Of a DNA stretch of 64,000 bases, positions 44,669 through 56,044 are shown one piece after another. The translations under genes were made by a program, and so were the position numbers. Below the pieces are notes generated by a model. The model was given only the letters and a program-made list of their open reading frames with translations. It was not told the DNA's origin and did no database searches. Origin of the DNA: Aquilaria yunnanensis (lineage: Eukaryota > Streptophyta > Magnoliopsida > Malvales > Thymelaeaceae); contig CM077597.1 of the NCBI GenBank assembly GCA_039654915.1, positions 38,724,001 through 38,788,000 on the forward strand. Reading direction: 5' to 3'. Position 1 is the stretch's first letter. The number at the start of each line of letters is the position of its first letter.

Positions 44669-45728
44669 TACCTTACCCTTTGGCATGTGGCACATTTGGA
44701 GACACAAGTGGCTATGTCTCTCTTCATGTTTGGCAATCAAAAGTGAGTCTACGAGTCTATACATTTTCTCACTTCCTAGATGTATGTTCAACTTGCTTCT
44801 GTGAGCTTCTTCAAGTATTTCATCTCTAAGTTTTGGTCCTTTAGGTACATAGATTCAATCCTTGAAGTACAGTAATCCTTGCTTATAGGCAAAGGATTCA
44901 TACAAGAAATTTTTTTCCTCTCCTAAAATTTTTCTCAACTCAGGATCTATCTTTTGTGCCTTTTTGACCTCTTCAATCCATCGTAATAAGATTGTCAATG
45001 TGTCGATTTGGGCTTCCTCCAACTTATGCCATAGGCATAGCAGACTATTTTACTCATCATGACCAGCTATGGATCCTCATTTCAGAAGACCCATGTACTT
45101 CCTGCCCAAGGCATCTACTACCACATTGCCTTTGCCCTTTGTGTCCTCTATACTCAAGTCATAGTCCTTGATGTACTCTAACAATCTCCTTTGCCTCATG
45201 TTCAACTCTTTCTGAGTGAACAAGTACTTTTGGCTTTTATGGTTAGTGTAGATCACAAAGGAACTACCCATCAAGTAGTGCCTCCATTGCTTCAAAGCAA
45301 AAATCATTGCTGCCAGTTCTAGGTCATGGGTAGGATAATTTTGCTTATAGGGTCTCAACAATCTTGAGCCATAGGCATTGAAATTTCTATCTTGCATAAG
45401 TACACAACCTAACATAGATCTAGATGCATCTATATAGATGTTGTAGGGCTTGCTTGGACTAGGAAGAATCAATATTGAAGCTTCTATCAACCTTTTCTTG
45501 AGCTTTTAGAGACTTTTTTCACATTTCTCAGTCCACTCAAACCTTTGACCTTTCTTGGTCAGATGAGTAAGAGCTGAGGCAGTTATGGAGAATCCTTATA
45601 CAAATTTTTTGTAGTATCCAGCTAATCCTGGGAAAGTTATGAATTCCTTTACAGTATTTAGTCTTTCCCATTCTTACACTACCTTGACCTTTTCAGGGTG
45701 TACTTAGGGCCTTGTGCATCCATAATGT
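44669..45728 (-). pseudogene. pol: RT connection, RNase H and integrase zinc module (A3)
   Basis: Minus-strand family A pol. The RT end near 45700-45500 includes FEWTEKCEKSL-like text. RNase H (45490-45077, 137 codons open) reads NIYIDASRSMLGCVLMQDRN, HDLELAAMIFALKQWRHYL and VIYTNHKSQKYLF, where the usual catalytic Asp of TDHKS is Asn. The integrase HHCC end ATCVSKCATCQRVR is near 44700. It is the only copy of these family A domains in the window. Tat B inserted at 45729, before any more N-terminal RT. Confidence 0.85.
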
Positions 45729-46608
45729 TGATAGCCAAAGGGCTACTAACCCTTTTAGAATTCCTAAAGTGACCTGAAAAGCACCACCCTCGGGAAACCT
45801 AAGTGACCAACCTTGGGAAAATGGGGGCCTTTACCATCCTCGGGAAGAACGTCACCTTAGAACCGAGATTTCACGATCACCTAGCCAAAAACCTCCATTG
45901 GGAGAGACCTAGCACCAACCTTGGTGAACGACAACCACCCTCAGTTGGTAACAGAACCGACCTCAAAAAACCTATAAACTACCATAGTCATAATAGCAAA
46001 CTCACCAAGTTCGGGAATGTATATCCCCATCCTCGGTCGGGAAGAGCATCTTCCGAAGGTGCCCCACTATGCCGAAGGGCCTCTCCTAATTGCCCTTGGT
46101 GGCTATATTGAGCCGAAGGGGCCTCCTAATCCGAATGAGACTTATACTCTGAAGAGGTCTCATTCTCCGAAAGGGTCTTGCGGAGATACGAAAAAAATGG
46201 TTAAGGAGCCTCTAATAGAGAGACCTCCCACATGCGCCTGCCTTCTGGCTGAAATGGCCTACAGCCAACTGGAGATAACTATTTTTGAGGGTACAGATCA
46301 AATATAACCGAACACGTGTCATGATCTGAACAGGCTGTGTCAAATGGCCTCCTTCCTCCACCATCCTATAAATACTTAGGAAGGACCTTGGTAGGAAAGG
46401 ACACAGGACTCTTGCTATTGTCCTCACTCTCAACTCCCTACTACTACCACTCTCAAAAACACTGACTTGGGCGTCAAAGGCTCCTCCCCCGAAAACACAT
46501 TTCGGGGAGCTCTTAACCTTGGTTCTTCTGAGTGTTTCAGGCACCTTCATACCAAAAGTCTCTCCTTTAGGCTAGCATGTCATATGATGAGGATGCCGCC
46601 AGGCATCA
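45729..46608 (+). repeat. 5' LTR of Tat B
   Basis: 880 bp from TGATAGCCAAAGGGCTACTA to CGCCAGGCATCA. It is similar in plan to the Tat A LTR but clearly diverged and about 90 bp shorter. The TATA box CTATAAATAC is at 46366-46375. Confidence 0.88.
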
Positions 46609-48115
46609 TTTGGCGCTGTCTGTGGGAACTCACTCCCAGCTCACCGTCGTTGAGACCCGACATTCTAAGGACAAGGGACTTTCGAAGTCCTCGCCCGCAC
46701 TGAAAACTCAACCAGTGATTGAACAACTCTTGGTAGGGACTTCTTTGCCTGAGGATGAATGTCCTCTAATGGTCACGATGAGCTTCCTGCGCGATTTTTA
46801 GTGCTCTGTTGTGGCTGAGATAACACAACAACTTGAGAAAAGGTGGTCTCAACCACCTTCGGGCCAAAGGGCCTCTTCACCAGCTACCCACCGGGAGAGA
46901 AGTCCTAAGCCTACTCACCGGAGTTCAGGAAGTGTGGACTTCCATGATGAGTCCTCAACAGAGGACGTACCCTTTAGAGGATGTCGTGCTGGAGAAACAG
47001 TGTCAAAAAGGCCCAAAACTTCTTGTTGATGGAGTTCATCACCGGATGGGAAGTCATAATCCCCCTGCCGGTGAAGTTATTCCCCAAAAAGGAGACATCG
47101 CTCTTCATTGCCGGAGCCCACCAGGCAACGAGAAGAGACCAATACTACCACCCTCATGGAGAAGATCCTAGAGAGACTGGAGAAAGTAGAAAGGCAGATT
47201 TCCCGATAAGCTGTCAGGTTAAGGTTGTCAGAGACCTTCACCAGAGAAGAGTCACCCTTCATCCGTGCAATAATAGAGGCACCCATGCCAAGTGAATTCT
47301 GAGTACCACGCTTGGAAACATATGAAGGGTGTAGCGACCCCCAAGCTCACCTAGCGAAGTATAGACGCAGCATGGTGTTGTATGGTGCCGATGATGCCAC
47401 CCTCTGCAAGTGCTTTAAAGTTACTCTCTCTGGGCCGGCAACTGCGTGGTATAACTCCCTGGCCCCCGGAATGATAATGGGTTTCCAGGAGTTGTCCACC
47501 GCATTCATTCAATAGTTCATTGGAAGTAGACTGTTGGCGAAGATGCCCATCCAGATGTTCGACGTAGTGCAAAGGAATCGAGAGACCATTCGCGACTATG
47601 TCGAGATGTTCAATAGGGAAGCCTTGAGTGTGCTTGACTTTCGCCCTGAAATCCACATCCTTGTCATGAGTAGGGGACTTTGGAGAGAGTCACAGCTCTT
47701 CTACGAGTTCTACAAAAATCCCCCAGACACCCTCGGGGAATACTACCGGAGGGTGGATTAATACATGATAGTTGAAGAACTGTGGATGGGAGGGCCGAAG
47801 TCTGACCACAATCATCCCGAGGGTCAGGCTCACCAACGTCGGTATCCGACCGAGGGTGGGGGTAGACCTCAGAAACAAAGAGGGAAGAGGCAGGTGTCAT
47901 TCACTTCTTTCAACACCACGAGGGCAAACATACTGATGGCCATGGAGAGGTAAGGGACTACTACCCAACGTCCGAAAGCCATGACCTCGGAGAATAAGAA
48001 GAACATGAAGAAGATTTGCCAATTTCTCCGAGACCATAGGCACGACACCGAGGACTACTTCCAGCTGAAAAGTACATATCTGAACAAACAAGGCCAACTA
48101 CGGCGATACCTATGA
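46577..48115 (+). pseudogene. gag: gag (Tat B)
   Basis: It has the same frame layout as Tat A, starting inside the LTR (MSYDEDAARHH) with a stop after SFLRDF at 46799. The capsid core is METYEGCSDPQAHLAKYRRS, ATAWYNSLAPGMIMGFQELS and VEMFNREALSVLDFRPEIHI. Stops occur at 47513 (TAG for Gln), 47759 and 47951. The nucleocapsid near 48020 has lost metal ligands: Phe-Leu replaces the His site and Tyr the last Cys. Confidence 0.82.
46611..46628 (+). promoter_or_regulatory. Primer-binding site of Tat B
   Basis: TGGCGCTGTCTGTGGGAA, one mismatch to Tat A. Confidence 0.85.
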
Positions 48116-48835
48116 ATGCCATCTCCTAAAGGAAGAAGGGAAGAAGAACGGAAAGGGGAAGGTGAGGACTATGATTCTGACCAACGTCAGAACCGAAGTC
48201 CTAGAAAGCATCCACCACCTCCGGTGGGAGTAATCCAGACAATCACCACTGGGATACCCTTAGCTGAGAGGAAAAGGAAAGTTTGGGAAATCTCAATGAT
48301 GGAGTTCAGAAACCTAGCGAACAAGCATGTTCGGAATGATGGGTCTACCGTGAAGTTCCTTCATAATGAACCCCTCCTAATTATGGCAAGGATAGGGAGT
48401 TGGGATGTCAAAAGAGTGCTCATTGATGATGGTTCCAATGCCAACGTTCTATTCTACCACCTATTGCCAAACTTGGGCATCACCAAGGGTGATTTCAAAC
48501 CTGTTACTTCCCCAACGTTTGGTGTAGGTCACTCCGAACTCCCTTTGCTCGAGTGGATTGATCTGCCTTTGATGCTAAGGGGAACTTTGGTTCAGACCAA
48601 GAAAGAGCTATTCGGCTCTACAATGACAAGGTTCGTCATCATAAATGTCACTTCTTCATACAATGCCATCCTCGAAAGGCAGACACAAGGAAATCTCCAC
48701 ATTCGCCCAGATGTGAAATTCCTAACAGTCACCTTCGGCACGAAGGAAGGGGATGTAGAGATATTCATTGATCAAGCTAAGGTGAGGAAAGTCTTCGTGA
48801 AGGCAAGACAAAGTCCAATCAAAGTTCAAGCATAG
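48116..48835 (+). pseudogene. pro: Protease domain, open 239-codon stretch (Tat B)
   Basis: An unbroken stretch: basic linker DQRQNRSPRKHPPPP, GVIQTITTGIPLAERKRKV, then the active site WDVKRVLIDDGSNANVLFYH with Asp-Gly kept. SPTFGVGHSELPLLEWIDLP, NVTSSYNAILERQTQGNLHI and EIFIDQAKVRKVFVKARQ follow. It is much better kept than the neighbouring RT, although the element is clearly dead. Confidence 0.82.
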
Positions 48836-48969
48836 ACTTCAGAAGAAAAGAGCATACTCGCTGAAGAGGCAATAGTAGAAGGAGTAGGTGACCTCAAAAA
48901 AATAGAAACAGAGGATGTATAACTTGTCCCGGGCCGAAGTACTTGAGTGGCGATAAAATTTGTTGAAGG

Positions 48970-50040
48970 TGACAAGGAAAAGCTTGTATCTTTTCTGTTA
49001 ATGAACGAAGATCTATTTGCCTATTCTCTGAAGGACATGCCTGGGGTAGACCCTCGCATAATCCAACATAGCCTTAAAGTGCACCCAGAGGTGAAGCCTG
49101 TTCGACAAAAAAAGTGAAGCCTCTTGGCGCATAAGAACAACTTCGTCAGAACTAAAGTCCAACGGTTAATGGAAACAGGCGTAATAAGAGAGGTCAAGTA
49201 CCCCGAATGGCTTAGCAACATTGTCATTGCTACGAAGGAAGGGAGTGATAAACTCTGAATGTGCATCGACTTCTGAAACGTAAACGATGCCTGTCCTAAG
49301 GATTCATATCCTTTGCCATGAATAGATCAATTGGTGGACTCCACCGCCGAATACGGTCTGCTCAACTTCCTCGATGCCTTCAGTGGATACCACCAAATTT
49401 GAATGGATGCCGAAGATGAGGAGAAAACCGCCTTCATCACCGAAGTTAGGACCTACTGCTATGTCAGAATGCCCTTCGGTTTGAAGAATGTAGGGGCCAC
49501 GTAGCAAAGGCTGATGAACAGGGTGTTTGACACCCAAATCGGGAGGAATATAGAAGTATATGTCAATGATATGATAGTTTAGAGCAAACTACCTAGTAGT
49601 CATATCTTATAATTAAAGGAAACATTCCATTGACTTCGGGAATTCAGAATCTGTCTCAACATGGAGAAGTGTGTGTTTGGGGTGAATACGGGCAAGTTCC
49701 TTGGATTCATGGTATTGATAAGAGGTATCGATGCCAACCCAGAAAAAGTTAAGGCCCTACTAGGATTCCAAACTCCCACAACAATGAAGGATGTGCAGAG
49801 GCTGACTGGGAGAATCACTTCCCTCAGAAGATTCATCTCCAGATATAGGGATCAGTGTTGACCGTTTTTCAAAGTGCTCACCAAAGCATCAAAAAATGAA
49901 GGTACCTTTAGCTTCGAGGAACATCCTTGGAATGAAGACTGCCAAAAGGCATGGGATGTGCTCAAAAGCTACCTAACTTGTGTACCGATACTTTGGCAGC
50001 CGAGGGAAAGAGAACCTCTCATCCTTTACCTCACCGTCAG
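48970..50040 (+). pseudogene. pol: Reverse transcriptase domain (Tat B)
   Basis: RT motifs as in Tat A, with about ten stops: DLFAYSLKDMPGVDPRIIQH, WLSNIVIATKEGSDKL, FLDAFSGYHQI, YVRMPFGLKNVGAT. The catalytic box is EVYVNDMIV: the first Asp of YVDD is Asn (AAT at 49565-49567). The thumb and connection (49661-49840) are open: KFLGFMVLIRGIDANPEKVK and VQRLTGRITSLRRFISRYRD. It could not polymerise even if translated. Confidence 0.88.
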
Positions 50041-50834
50041 CGAAAAAGTGGTGAGTTCGGTGCTTCTAAAGGAAGAGGGAGGAGGGCAGTGGCTAGTATA
50101 CTATGTGAGTAAGTCCCTCCACGGTGCCAAAGTTAGGTACCTTCTTCTACAGAAGGCCATCTATGCCTTAGTGTTGGCAAGTAGAAGGTTGCGACCTTAC
50201 TTCCAAGGACACCTTATTATTGTCCAAAGTAACCTACCTCTTTGGGATCTCATGAGGAGGGTAGACCACTCAAGAAGATTGTTAAAATGGTTCATTGAGC
50301 TCGGTGAATATGACATTACCTAGCCGAGAAGGGCAATAAAGGCCCAAGCATTGGCAGACTTGATTGCCGAAGTCCCAAAAATTGAGGATACCTCGGAAGA
50401 CCTTAGAAAAGATGAACCTGAGTGGGCACTCTTTGTTGATGGAACCTCCGGTTCTGAACATCAAGGAGCTGGAGTAATCCTCCGTGGTCCCGAAGGTATG
50501 GAAGCAAGGAAGGCCATCAAATTTGGATTCAATGTCACCAACAATGTCGTGGAATATAAAGCCCTTATAGCAGGCTTGAGGCCGGCAAAAAGAGTTGGTG
50601 TAAGGAATCTCAAGGCCCATAGTGATTCTTAGCTAGTGGTATGACAGACCGTGGGTGACTATGGGCCAAAGGACCCAAACTTGGCAAAGAACCATGATCT
50701 TGTGAAAAAACTCATCCAGGAGTTCGACATGGTACATATAGAAAATGTACCTCGGCGAGACAATATGGAAGCTAATACTCTGGCCAAATCAAAAGAGTCC
50801 ACTAAAGTGCTGTATCAGCCAAGTGTGGCGGTAA
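50041..50834 (+). pseudogene. pol: RNase H domain (Tat B), interrupted
   Basis: VVSSVLLKEEGGGQWLVYYV, SKSLHGAKVRYLLLQKAIYA, then EWALFVDGTSGSEHQGAGVI, VVEYKALIAGLRPAKR and LKAHSDS. Stops occur at 50323, 50630 and 50642. It has no frameshift at the site where Tat A lost a base. The frame runs on through NVPRRDNMEANTLAKSKEST to SVAVM and is interrupted at 50834 by solo LTR X. Confidence 0.88.
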
Positions 50835-51204
50835 TGTTATAGTTGTCCTAGTGAAAAGCTAGTTGGTAACCTAATTTCAAGTTTACATAGCAAGAATAGG
50901 CAAGTTTATCAAAGTTCACTAAGTTCTGAGGAAGTACAGGCACTAAATGAGGTTCAGGGGCAAAATAGTAATTTTGCATCCTGAATAGCCAGGATAAGTC
51001 CCGAGTTTTTTAAAATGAGTTTTTATAACTTAACTTTCAACCTTAACCCAAACTTGAAAAATAAACAAGAATTAATCAAGAATGACTAGGTTACCAAAAT
51101 GAGGGGACTTAATTGTATCTTTTTAAGTAGTTTGGTGGCTTAGGGTTAAATGAGCGTATAAGTTGGTAAAGAAAAGGTAGGGCTGCCATTTTTACGATTC
51201 AACC

Positions 51205-54200
51205 TGTTACCACCTCATAAAATGGGAGAATTACATGTGTGTCATAATGGCTAAAAACCATTATATTGTGTAATTCTCACCATAGTGTTTGAAGTGTGGG
51301 GGGTAAAAGGCATGATCAACACCTCCTTAAAACTGTTCCAAGTTGGTAACTTGGCCCCCAAGAAAAGCCTAAAGGATTGCTTGTTTGTCAAGCAACCTAT
51401 GGACTTTTTTGTAAGGTTTTGGAAATTCGGGTACTCAATTGCAAAACTCTCAAGAAAGAGACTTGGAGAGTTATAGGAAGGATATAAATGGTATGAAAGT
51501 TCTATTGGAGGACCCAATTACTCATGGAAGACAAGTTTGGACAAAGGAAACACTAAAGGCAATAAGGACCTAAATGTCCTAGTGTAAACCTTAAGGTGTT
51601 CAAGCTTTTGACTTAAGTCTAAGGGTGGAATTGTGGGGTTATCCCACTATGGGGAGGCAGCCAAGACTTGATAATTAGTCAAAAATGGTGGGTACATGTG
51701 TACCAGTGAGTTTAAGACAAAGAGACTCTAATTAATGAGAAGGAAAATGACATAAAGCAAGGTTAAGCTTGTTAAGTGTCTTTTGTGCCCTTAAGCTCAT
51801 TTAAGGTCATTTAAGTGGCTAAATCACTTATCCCACTCAAGGGATGGCTGACCAAAGCATGGAAAGAAATTCAAATGTGGGCCAAGAAATTAAGACTAAG
51901 AAACCATGGTCTTGTTGTTGGGTTTCGGGAGCCAAACAGCGCAGCGGAATTTAACCGAAACCCTCCAGGATCCAAGTGAAACGGGGTAAACCGGGTGTTC
52001 GAAAATTTCATACCTAATTTTCGGTTGAGATCTCTCACTCAACTGTAGAGTCGAATCACAAAACCTGAACAGTTGACGTGTTCAGGCTCTCTATGGTATC
52101 CACACGAGCCTCTCGGGATCACCACGCTTCCACCACGTCCCGGCAGATGCGTTTCTCTTGCGCTCGCAGTGCTAGCTTGCGTCTTCCAAGGAATTGCAAG
52201 AGAAGAGTGTGGCTGTCCTTTTGGGAGGCTAGGGCAAGGAGACCTGCGAATTTGTCACTTAAAAGTTGTATTTATAGTGAGACTCAACTTCCAGGCCTAA
52301 TGGGTTTCAAAGCCCTAATCCAATTAGGATTTAATTTCGGACTTAATAATGGCTCAACTCCTTGGCCCATTATTAATACGAAATTAAAGTGAAACCATAA
52401 CCCAAATAATTAGCCCATGCACTCTAATGATCCAAATAGCTCTACGTGTGCGACCCAATAGGCTCTTGCCATGTTGGCAATGATCATAAATCACATTTAT
52501 GATCATAAGCAATGAGCGGTGTCTAGCAACACATCATTGCTACCCAAGTGACAAGATTGTCGGTGAATCGACTAAACCTTTATGATCATCACTGATATAT
52601 GCCATTGTCCCTTTGTCCAAGATATCAAGACTAAGCACGAGACATGGAATGTGTCACTCTCGTATAGCCCAATCTTTGGTTTCTTGATTACCGAGTAGAC
52701 CAAATTAAACTGACGACATTGATATCATATATCAACTCATCGGAGCATGGCCATGCATTTTCTAAGTCTTACTCTATCAAGGGGCCCAAAGATATCACTC
52801 CCGTTACATAGGAGGGACAAATCCCATCTTGATCATACAAATCCCTCCGCATGATATGTGACATACCCAATGACCTCCTTCAAGTTCACTCAGTTACGAG
52901 CAACAAAGGAAAGTATCAAAGTATGTGACTCACATGTAGGGAACCTTGATGATCTTAGGTCGAAGGACTACATATACCATGATCACTATGAGAATCACTT
53001 ATGACACTCATATAACGATCCATGAAGTGTTCTCATGGTGGGTCGGTCCAGTACACAAGTTCTCCAACTTGTACCCATATGTAGACTACATATCTCATAT
53101 TAGTCTCCACATATGCTAGTCATTATGTATTATTGCAACCCGCTCCACAATAATACTAGACTAGGGACGTTTAAGAATATCATTATTCTAGGGTTACAAT
53201 TATGTTTATTATGTTACGCAGAAACAAAACAACAAACAAAATTGCTGGATTAATGCCTCAATAAAATATCATGACTCAATGTGCAAAAATACAATCATCT
53301 CATGATTGGCTTTTTGGGCACAATACTAACACTTGTAGCAAGGAAAATGACATAAAGCTTAACTAAGGCTATTAAGTGTGTTTTGTGCACTAAAGTCTTT
53401 ATAAGTGGTTATCTTTGTCTTTATCTCCCACATTTGATGCAGAAAAAATGCAGCATCTCCACCCCCACACTTCTTCCATAGCCACCATACCTCCAAGATT
53501 GAAATTGAAGGCAAAAGAAAGCAAGAAAGGGCAATTGGAAGCTATGTGGTGCTAAGACTTGGGTGCACCTAGGATCAAGCTCCAATTTCAGCATACACTC
53601 AAGGTAAGGGTTCTCTTGCTCTCATGGACTTTTTTTTGCAATTTTCAAACATCCATGGAGCTAGGGCTAAGCTTGGAAGAGAGCCATGAGCTTGATGAAC
53701 CAAGCTTAGTGAGGGGAGTGCACTTATTGAAGGTTTTGTGACCTATTGTGAAGTGCACAAAGATGGCAGTAAAATGAGTGTTTCTAGAGCTCAAAGTTAG
53801 TACTAACTACAGTTAAAATCCTCCTAAGGGCAAGAATTAGCTTGAGGAGGGCTGCCATAGTGATTTATTTAAGTTTATTGTATGTTTTATGGACTAACCT
53901 ATGGTTATTGTTGCTGCTGCATTTCATGTGTTTGTTGGTTGTGAATGGCTGCTGCATTTGGTTGCTATATCTTGTATATATGCATTGTGGTTTTTTTGTT
54001 TTTGTGTCTTTGGATGCAGGTTTTAATGACGATCACATTACCTTAAGAAACCAAGTGTTACCCTTACTAAGTTTCTCAATGAAACTTACTCCCCTCAATG
54101 CTGTCATTTCAGGTCCAGCAGAAAGATCACCTTCAAACTAACCTTTGTGGTTCGATTTTTGATCTGAAATTTCAGATACATGAACTTCCATATGTCTAGT

Positions 54201-55282
54201 TTTGATCTGGAAATTTTGGTTATTTTAGGAGCACAATTGGTATTTTTAATGGTGGTACTTATTGTGTTGTGCAGCAGCCGTCCAGCATCCTGTTTCTGGA
54301 GTCCATTGTGTCTCAGGCACTCCTGTAACCTGGGTGTGTATTTAGCTGAGTTAAGAGAATATTATAGTGCATGTATTCATGTACATGTAGTTTATGTAAG
54401 ATGAGACAAGTATGTGAACATTTGAGTAATGTTTTGGCTATGTAAGTGATGTGGTGCAAAGCCGCCTAAGTGTGAATGATGGGCTGCTTACTTGTAAATT
54501 CTGTTTTGGCCACATAAAGTTGTTAAATGCAAGGGAATGTATTTCCTATGTGTAATGGACATATATGGGGTAGCCTTGGAGGGCTTTCCGCTTGTGAATG
54601 AAGTGTTTGCATGGTTTGGAAAAATTGAATGGGTAAAATGGTCCAAAAGTTGCCAGAAGTTCGACCATGTACCTAAAGTTTAATATCTCCCTGTGTAGAA
54701 TGAATCTTGGTATGAAATTTTGACCACACCTAGAGAACGTATATAGGTTGAACTTTAAATTGGAATTTATGGATTTGGATCCTTGTAGCCAATGATATGA
54801 CGTTGAAAAATTGGCTGAGTTACTGTTTATTTGGTCAGAATTTTGTTACCAACTTAAAAAATCCATAACTTGGTCCATAGGTGGGCTATTGATGTAAAAC
54901 AAAATTCCTTGGTTTGCTCTAAGTCTCTACTTGGTAATGGAGTAAATAAAAAAGGGGGTATGAGGCTAGAATGATACAGTTTATTAGTGGAAGTTACAGG
55001 TACAGTAGCTGGTCACTAGAACTTAACAAGATTGCCTAATGTGTGGTAGCCAAGATTAAGACTTGTGCTATTGTTTTCATTCTTTGCTGCCATGGTGTGT
55101 GTGAAATGTGAATATGTGTGTGATGGTTAGACCAATATGCATGTATTTACATAGTGCCCAAGAGGCCACTTGGGCATGTACATTAAGGGTAGTGTTCTGA
55201 TGGTCTACAGAACATTACCAATCCTGGGAGTCTAAATACACAATTTTGCCACCATAATTGGACTACCCCAAAGCGTGTAACA
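51205..55282 (+). repeat. Family A solo LTR inside X, itself interrupted
   Basis: Ends TGTTACCACCTCAT and AAGCGTGTAACA with perfect target duplication CAACC (51200-51204, 55283-55287). Removing the nested family C copy and its duplication leaves about 2657 bp. It has no primer site after it. Confidence 0.92.
51916..53331 (-). repeat. Family C solo LTR copy 3, inverted
   Basis: 1416 bp in minus orientation (plus-strand ends TGTTGGGTTTCGGGAGCC and CACAATACTAACA) with perfect target duplication CTTGT (51911-51915, 53332-53336). It is very close to copy 2 in sequence and identical to it in length. It is the innermost layer of the four-level nest and therefore its latest event. Confidence 0.95.
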
Positions 55283-55948
55283 CAACCCGAGCTCCCCCTT
55301 CTCTCTACCAATTCTCCATCAATTCAACCTCAAAATCAAGAGATTTTCATGGAAATGGAGGCTACCAAATATATACAAGCTACGGAAAGCTTGTTTCAAG
55401 CATGATTTCAAGTTTTTGGAGCTTGGAACCAAGTTTTCCACTATCCCTTGTTTTTTATGCGAGGTAACACTTGAGTTCTTGGTGAATTCTTGTTTGTCAG
55501 ATGTTTAGAAGCTTGGGTTTTGGTTAGGAAGCAAGGTTTTGATGTTTAGTGTCTATCTTTTTTATTGGAACTTAGGTAATACTTTGGTGAGCTTAGTTGA
55601 TTGGAAAAGAGATTGATTCTTGCTTGTTACTTGGAGTTGAGGTAAGGGATTTATGATTCAAGCATAATTGATGCCATTCCTAGCTTATTTGCTTCTTAAA
55701 TTCAAGTAATTTCGTGAATGGCATTAGTTGGTGGATGGTAATGAACATGTTGGACTAGGGACTTTTCAAGGATTTGTGTGGTGTTTATGGACAGCATAGG
55801 ATTGGTTTGAATGGTGCATTGTGGTCTATGCAACGTGTACTACACGTATGTGAAGTTTGAAGGCTATCCATGCATGTTTGATATGTTTGGAGAGTGTTCA
55901 AAGTTCATAGCAGCAAAACCGGAGATTTTCTGGGCATTTTTCAGGTTT

Positions 55949-56044
55949 GGCGATGCATCGCCAATCCCTGTGAGTTCCCACAATGCGTCACCAAGACCTT
56001 AGAAAATTGGCAGAACGTTGAAACTGTGGCAACGCGTCGCGAAG
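55949..56044. repeat. Palindrome cluster in solo LTR X
   Basis: GGCGATGCATCGCC (55949-55962) is a perfect 14-bp palindrome. Related sites follow: AATGCGTCACC near 55982 and GGCAACGCGTCGCG near 56028. The CpG-rich spacing resembles a decayed three-unit repeat. Confidence 0.7.
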
